Of a stretch of 64,000 bases of DNA, positions 61,440 through 64,000 are shown piece by piece. The notes beneath the pieces were generated by a model. It did no database searches. It saw nothing but the letters and a program-made list of their open reading frames with translations, and was not told where the DNA came from. The stretch is from Odoribacter sp036657595. Its GTDB lineage: Bacteria > Bacteroidota > Bacteroidia > Bacteroidales > Marinifilaceae. Both the position numbers and the translations under genes were made by a program. Location: positions 1 to 64,000 of the forward strand of contig JAVXFZ010000003.1 of the NCBI GenBank assembly GCA_036657595.1, in the 5' to 3' direction. Numbering within the stretch: position 1 is the stretch's first letter; every line of letters begins with the position of its first letter.

Positions 61440-64000
61440 TCACCGTTGCACCTTATATTTAATCACCGTTCCATTATTAGCACCGGCGAACAAGAAAAAA
61501 CCATCATTTCCAAAAAACACAATAGAAAAAGGCGAATCGCCGGAAATTGGAAATCCATTGGACAAATTACCATCAGCATCAAGCAACAACATTTGCTCCT
61601 GCTCGCGGTCGGTTAATCCAACCCGAATATCAGAAGCTGAAAAACGATATACATAAGGATAATCCAAACTCTGCGCATCCACATCCTTTTCGTACAGCAA
61701 CTTCCCATTCATTCGATAAACCGACAGCCGATTCCCATCCGTCAATATACACTGATCCGTGCCATCACCCACTACGTCTGCTACATTCATCTGCCATTTG
61801 CCCGAATTAAGAGCAAGATGAAATGTATCTACCTTCCCTACAAGATTCACCATATTCACAACACCATCTCTACCCGCAAACACAAACACCGATTCTCCTC
61901 CCCTCTTTGCTTCATATATATCTGTCTGCTCTTTCAAGTCAAACACCGAAGACACCCTCACTCTTTCCTGCCCTCTGCGATCCAAAATATAAAGTCGATA
62001 ACGATCGGCAAATACAATATAATCCTTATCCGACAAACGGTAATGTTCCACTTTCGTCACAATCGGCTTATCCGTCTTCCGGGCTTCCCAGCCATCCACT
62101 AACCTTCCATCCTGTCCATACAAATATACTTTCTGATCGGCACAAGGAGCAAAAATTCGATAATCCCGATTATGGTCATAATCAAACATCGTTATCCCTT
62201 GCTCACACTTTTCCTGAAAAGTAACAGGAAAACGGTCCACAGCATCACCATTTCGATCAATTAAATACATTTTCACAGCCGTAGAAAACAAATATTGCAA
62301 CTTTCCATTCTTCAACACATCTATTTGATAGATCTCACTATTAATTCGCCCCTCTACCGATATTTTCCAAAGAATTCTTCCCGCATCATTAATCAAATAA
62401 ACCTGATTACTATCATCCTGCACCAACACTTCCCGTTCTCCCGTCACATAATTAATCACCGGAATCGGCTTCATACTCACCCGCGCATCCACTTTAGTCT
62501 GCCACAACACAGATGGACGCACATCATTCTTCGCCTCCTCCGTACTTAATAAAAATGTATGATACAACAACTTTCCTTCATTCGACCATTGCAAAGCAAA
62601 AGTGGGAAATACAGAAAATCCTTTTACCCAACTACCCAAAGAATCTCGTTTATTTTCTACGAGTAAAGATTTATAAAACGGCAAAACATCTGCCGTCTTA
62701 GCGAAATACGAAAGATTACACTTCCCCGACAATTTTCTCCTCAAATTCCGATACCATTCAGCATCCTTGATAAAATCACTATGTACATAAGCCTTGATAA
62801 AATTCTTCACCCCCTCCTCCGAAGAAGCAAAAATAAGATAATTATCCTCCACCATCACATAACGATTCTGAATCCCCTCAAAAAGATAACCCCAATAAAC
62901 AGCAGCCAAATCTTCTGCCGGAAATCGGTAATAACTAAACGCTTTTTCTCGATCAATACTATATCGTCTCTGATAATCCTTCACATCCTGCCCATTCAAG
63001 TGAGCATAACTTTTCATCATCTTATCTATCAACATTTGACAAAGTCCACCCGATTTCAAACTAACAACCACCAATCCATCCCTTTCCCGATCTGCTTCCT
63101 GAAAAGGAAAATCTACCACAGCAAATTCTCCTTGCAACAAACTGCGCATCTCCTCTTCTCGTTCCTCTCCAAACATTTTCAGAAATTGCCGTTTTCGGGC
63201 AGCAACATCCTCTTTCAAGCCTACACTATACCGGTAATTTTCCAAACCCGCAAAATAAGCCGATAAATCATTCAAATTCAACATCCCCAAAGACATAATA
63301 TGCGACGGAATCACCCCTTCGATCGTACTTTCACGAGCTTGTTGCTGCTGCAACGTCCGCATATACGACAATTCCAGTCCATCATAACACATAAATCCAT
63401 TCAGACAAATTCCCTGCTGATTCAACTCTCCATCCAAAGCTCCCCATTTAAAAAAACGAGTTATATCCAAATGCGGGAACAACTTTTTCACCTGAACATA
63501 CAATGGCAATATTTCAGTAAACGCACTGCTATTCAAAAAAACATTTATTCCTGCATCTGCCGAAAAATATTTAGTCAAATTCTGATAATGCGGTTTTATA
63601 TTCTCACCCGACTCCACCAAATCAAACTGTTTCAATCCATCCTCAATATACAGATCAGAATCAGAGACCAATAAAATACCTCCACATATTGTAAAATAGA
63701 CCTCTTCATTTCCCTGTTTCAGCGTATAAATTTTATGATGATCATATTTCCGTACCTCTTCATTGCCTTCGGCAAAAGCCTGATTCAGAAATTCAGCCAT
63801 CTCATTCCGTGACAACACATCTTTATGATCCAATACATACAACAGCCTAATATCGCTTTTCCCCTCTACTCTTGCAGCCAACGCATAAGGCTTCGACATC
63901 ACAAACCCCTGATTTCTCAACGTATCCACCACCCGCATCAGTAATTTCCTCCTGAACACCTGTATATCCTGTGCAAATACACTATCCACCGCTGCCGGCA
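61440..64000 (-). CDS. Large secreted protein with C-terminal beta-propeller-like repeats (5' end outside window)
   Basis: Open to the window edge (at least 853 codons), so start and signal peptide are not seen. Near the edge the frame reads VDSVFAQDIQVFRRK, continuous with codons beyond. The first 480 residues alternate helices and strands and look like a DUF3352-type region (LLYVLDHKDVLSRNEMAEFL; GGILLVSDSDLYIEDGLKQF). From about residue 500 come repeated blades of the PQQ/WD-like kind: ending in D-x-x-G turns, for example NQVYLINDAGRILWKISVEG, QKVYLYGQDGRLVDGW and NRLSVYRMNGKLLYEKDVD. Probably periplasmic or on the outer membrane. Function unknown. Confidence 0.7.
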   Translation of the reverse strand, partial: PAAVDSVFAQDIQVFRRKLLMRVVDTLRNQGFVMSKPYALAARVEGKSDIRLLYVLDHKDVLSRNEMAEFLNQAFAEGNEEVRKYDHHKIYTLKQGNEEVYFTICGGILLVSDSDLYIEDGLKQFDLVESGENIKPHYQNLTKYFSADAGINVFLNSSAFTEILPLYVQVKKLFPHLDITRFFKWGALDGELNQQGICLNGFMCYDGLELSYMRTLQQQQARESTIEGVIPSHIMSLGMLNLNDLSAYFAGLENYRYSVGLKEDVAARKRQFLKMFGEEREEEMRSLLQGEFAVVDFPFQEADRERDGLVVVSLKSGGLCQMLIDKMMKSYAHLNGQDVKDYQRRYSIDREKAFSYYRFPAEDLAAVYWGYLFEGIQNRYVMVEDNYLIFASSEEGVKNFIKAYVHSDFIKDAEWYRNLRRKLSGKCNLSYFAKTADVLPFYKSLLVENKRDSLGSWVKGFSVFPTFALQWSNEGKLLYHTFLLSTEEAKNDVRPSVLWQTKVDARVSMKPIPVINYVTGEREVLVQDDSNQVYLINDAGRILWKISVEGRINSEIYQIDVLKNGKLQYLFSTAVKMYLIDRNGDAVDRFPVTFQEKCEQGITMFDYDHNRDYRIFAPCADQKVYLYGQDGRLVDGWEARKTDKPIVTKVEHYRLSDKDYIVFADRYRLYILDRRGQERVRVSSVFDLKEQTDIYEAKRGGESVFVFAGRDGVVNMVNLVGKVDTFHLALNSGKWQMNVADVVGDGTDQCILTDGNRLSVYRMNGKLLYEKDVDAQSLDYPYVYRFSASDIRVGLTDREQEQMLLLDADGNLSNGFPISGDSPFSIVFFGNDGFFLFAGANNGTVIKYKVQR

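Noticed and set aside
62781..63266. 161-codon plus-strand frame opposite the last gene
   Set aside because: Composition (many Ile, Ser, His, Phe) is that of an antisense shadow; the minus-strand protein has regular propeller repeats.
1..64000. Mobile element or prophage in the window
   Set aside because: No transposase, integrase, relaxase, phage structural gene or flanking target repeat was found; housekeeping genes run through most of the window.

Overview
The window looks like chromosomal DNA of an anaerobic gut-type member of the Bacteroidales. The evidence is a SusC/SusD pair with its own ECF sigma factor and FecR anti-sigma factor, many lipoproteins, an S46 dipeptidyl-peptidase, a DUF3078 and a DUF4252 protein, a GGGtGRT protein, weak Shine-Dalgarno sites, and repeated promoters of the Bacteroidetes type (TTTG, about 20 bases, TAnnTTTG). 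The gene mix would suit Odoribacteraceae, but that is a guess. There is no transposase, integrase, phage gene, CRISPR array or rRNA.

Layout. 1-5863: tripartite RND efflux operon in the order outer-membrane channel, adaptor, pump, with an unusually C-rich coding strand. 6088-8560: an 11-bp periodic repeat, then ECF sigma, a small membrane protein and a DUF4252 protein. 8705-12037 (minus): ilvE and an S46 peptidase. 12217-17639: rlmN, then a ROK regulator, a NagB/PIG-L fusion and a sugar nucleotidyltransferase (amino-sugar use). 17832-18405: a 52-codon membrane peptide and DoxX. 18599-25378: two different membrane-bound AraC-type regulators, phased direct repeats, a TRL-like lipoprotein, a small secreted protein, two GLUG-repeat proteins without signal peptides, and HU. 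25463-27310 (minus): an outer-membrane barrel, and a truncated, degenerate aspartokinase preceded by a threonine-rich leader peptide with an attenuator. 27408-39414 (minus): one ECF/FecR/SusCD transport locus with five accessory secreted proteins. 39535-41325: NifU-like scaffold plus GGGtGRT protein. 41331-45177: GlsB, DUF3078, Dabb and MscS. 45400-48665 (minus): metal-linked operon of a Cys-rich membrane protein, a TonB receptor and an HMA protein. 48970-52576: TlpA-like protein, LpxH-like hydrolase, YifB ATPase. 52603-58677 (minus): ppa, gmhA, oxyR, dnaJ, grpE, radC, rpsT and two tRNA-Glu genes. 58865-64000: rsmI, then a lipoprotein and a large secreted propeller-like protein cut by the window end.

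The strongest unusual signals are three. First, a 46-residue leader peptide with ten Thr codons, a consensus promoter and a terminator/antiterminator pair stands in front of an aspartokinase-like protein that has lost its catalytic motifs. Second, two degenerate arrays with an exact 11-bp period each lie next to an ECF sigma gene. Third, helically phased direct repeats lie between a membrane AraC-type regulator and a secreted/GLUG gene cluster of unknown role.
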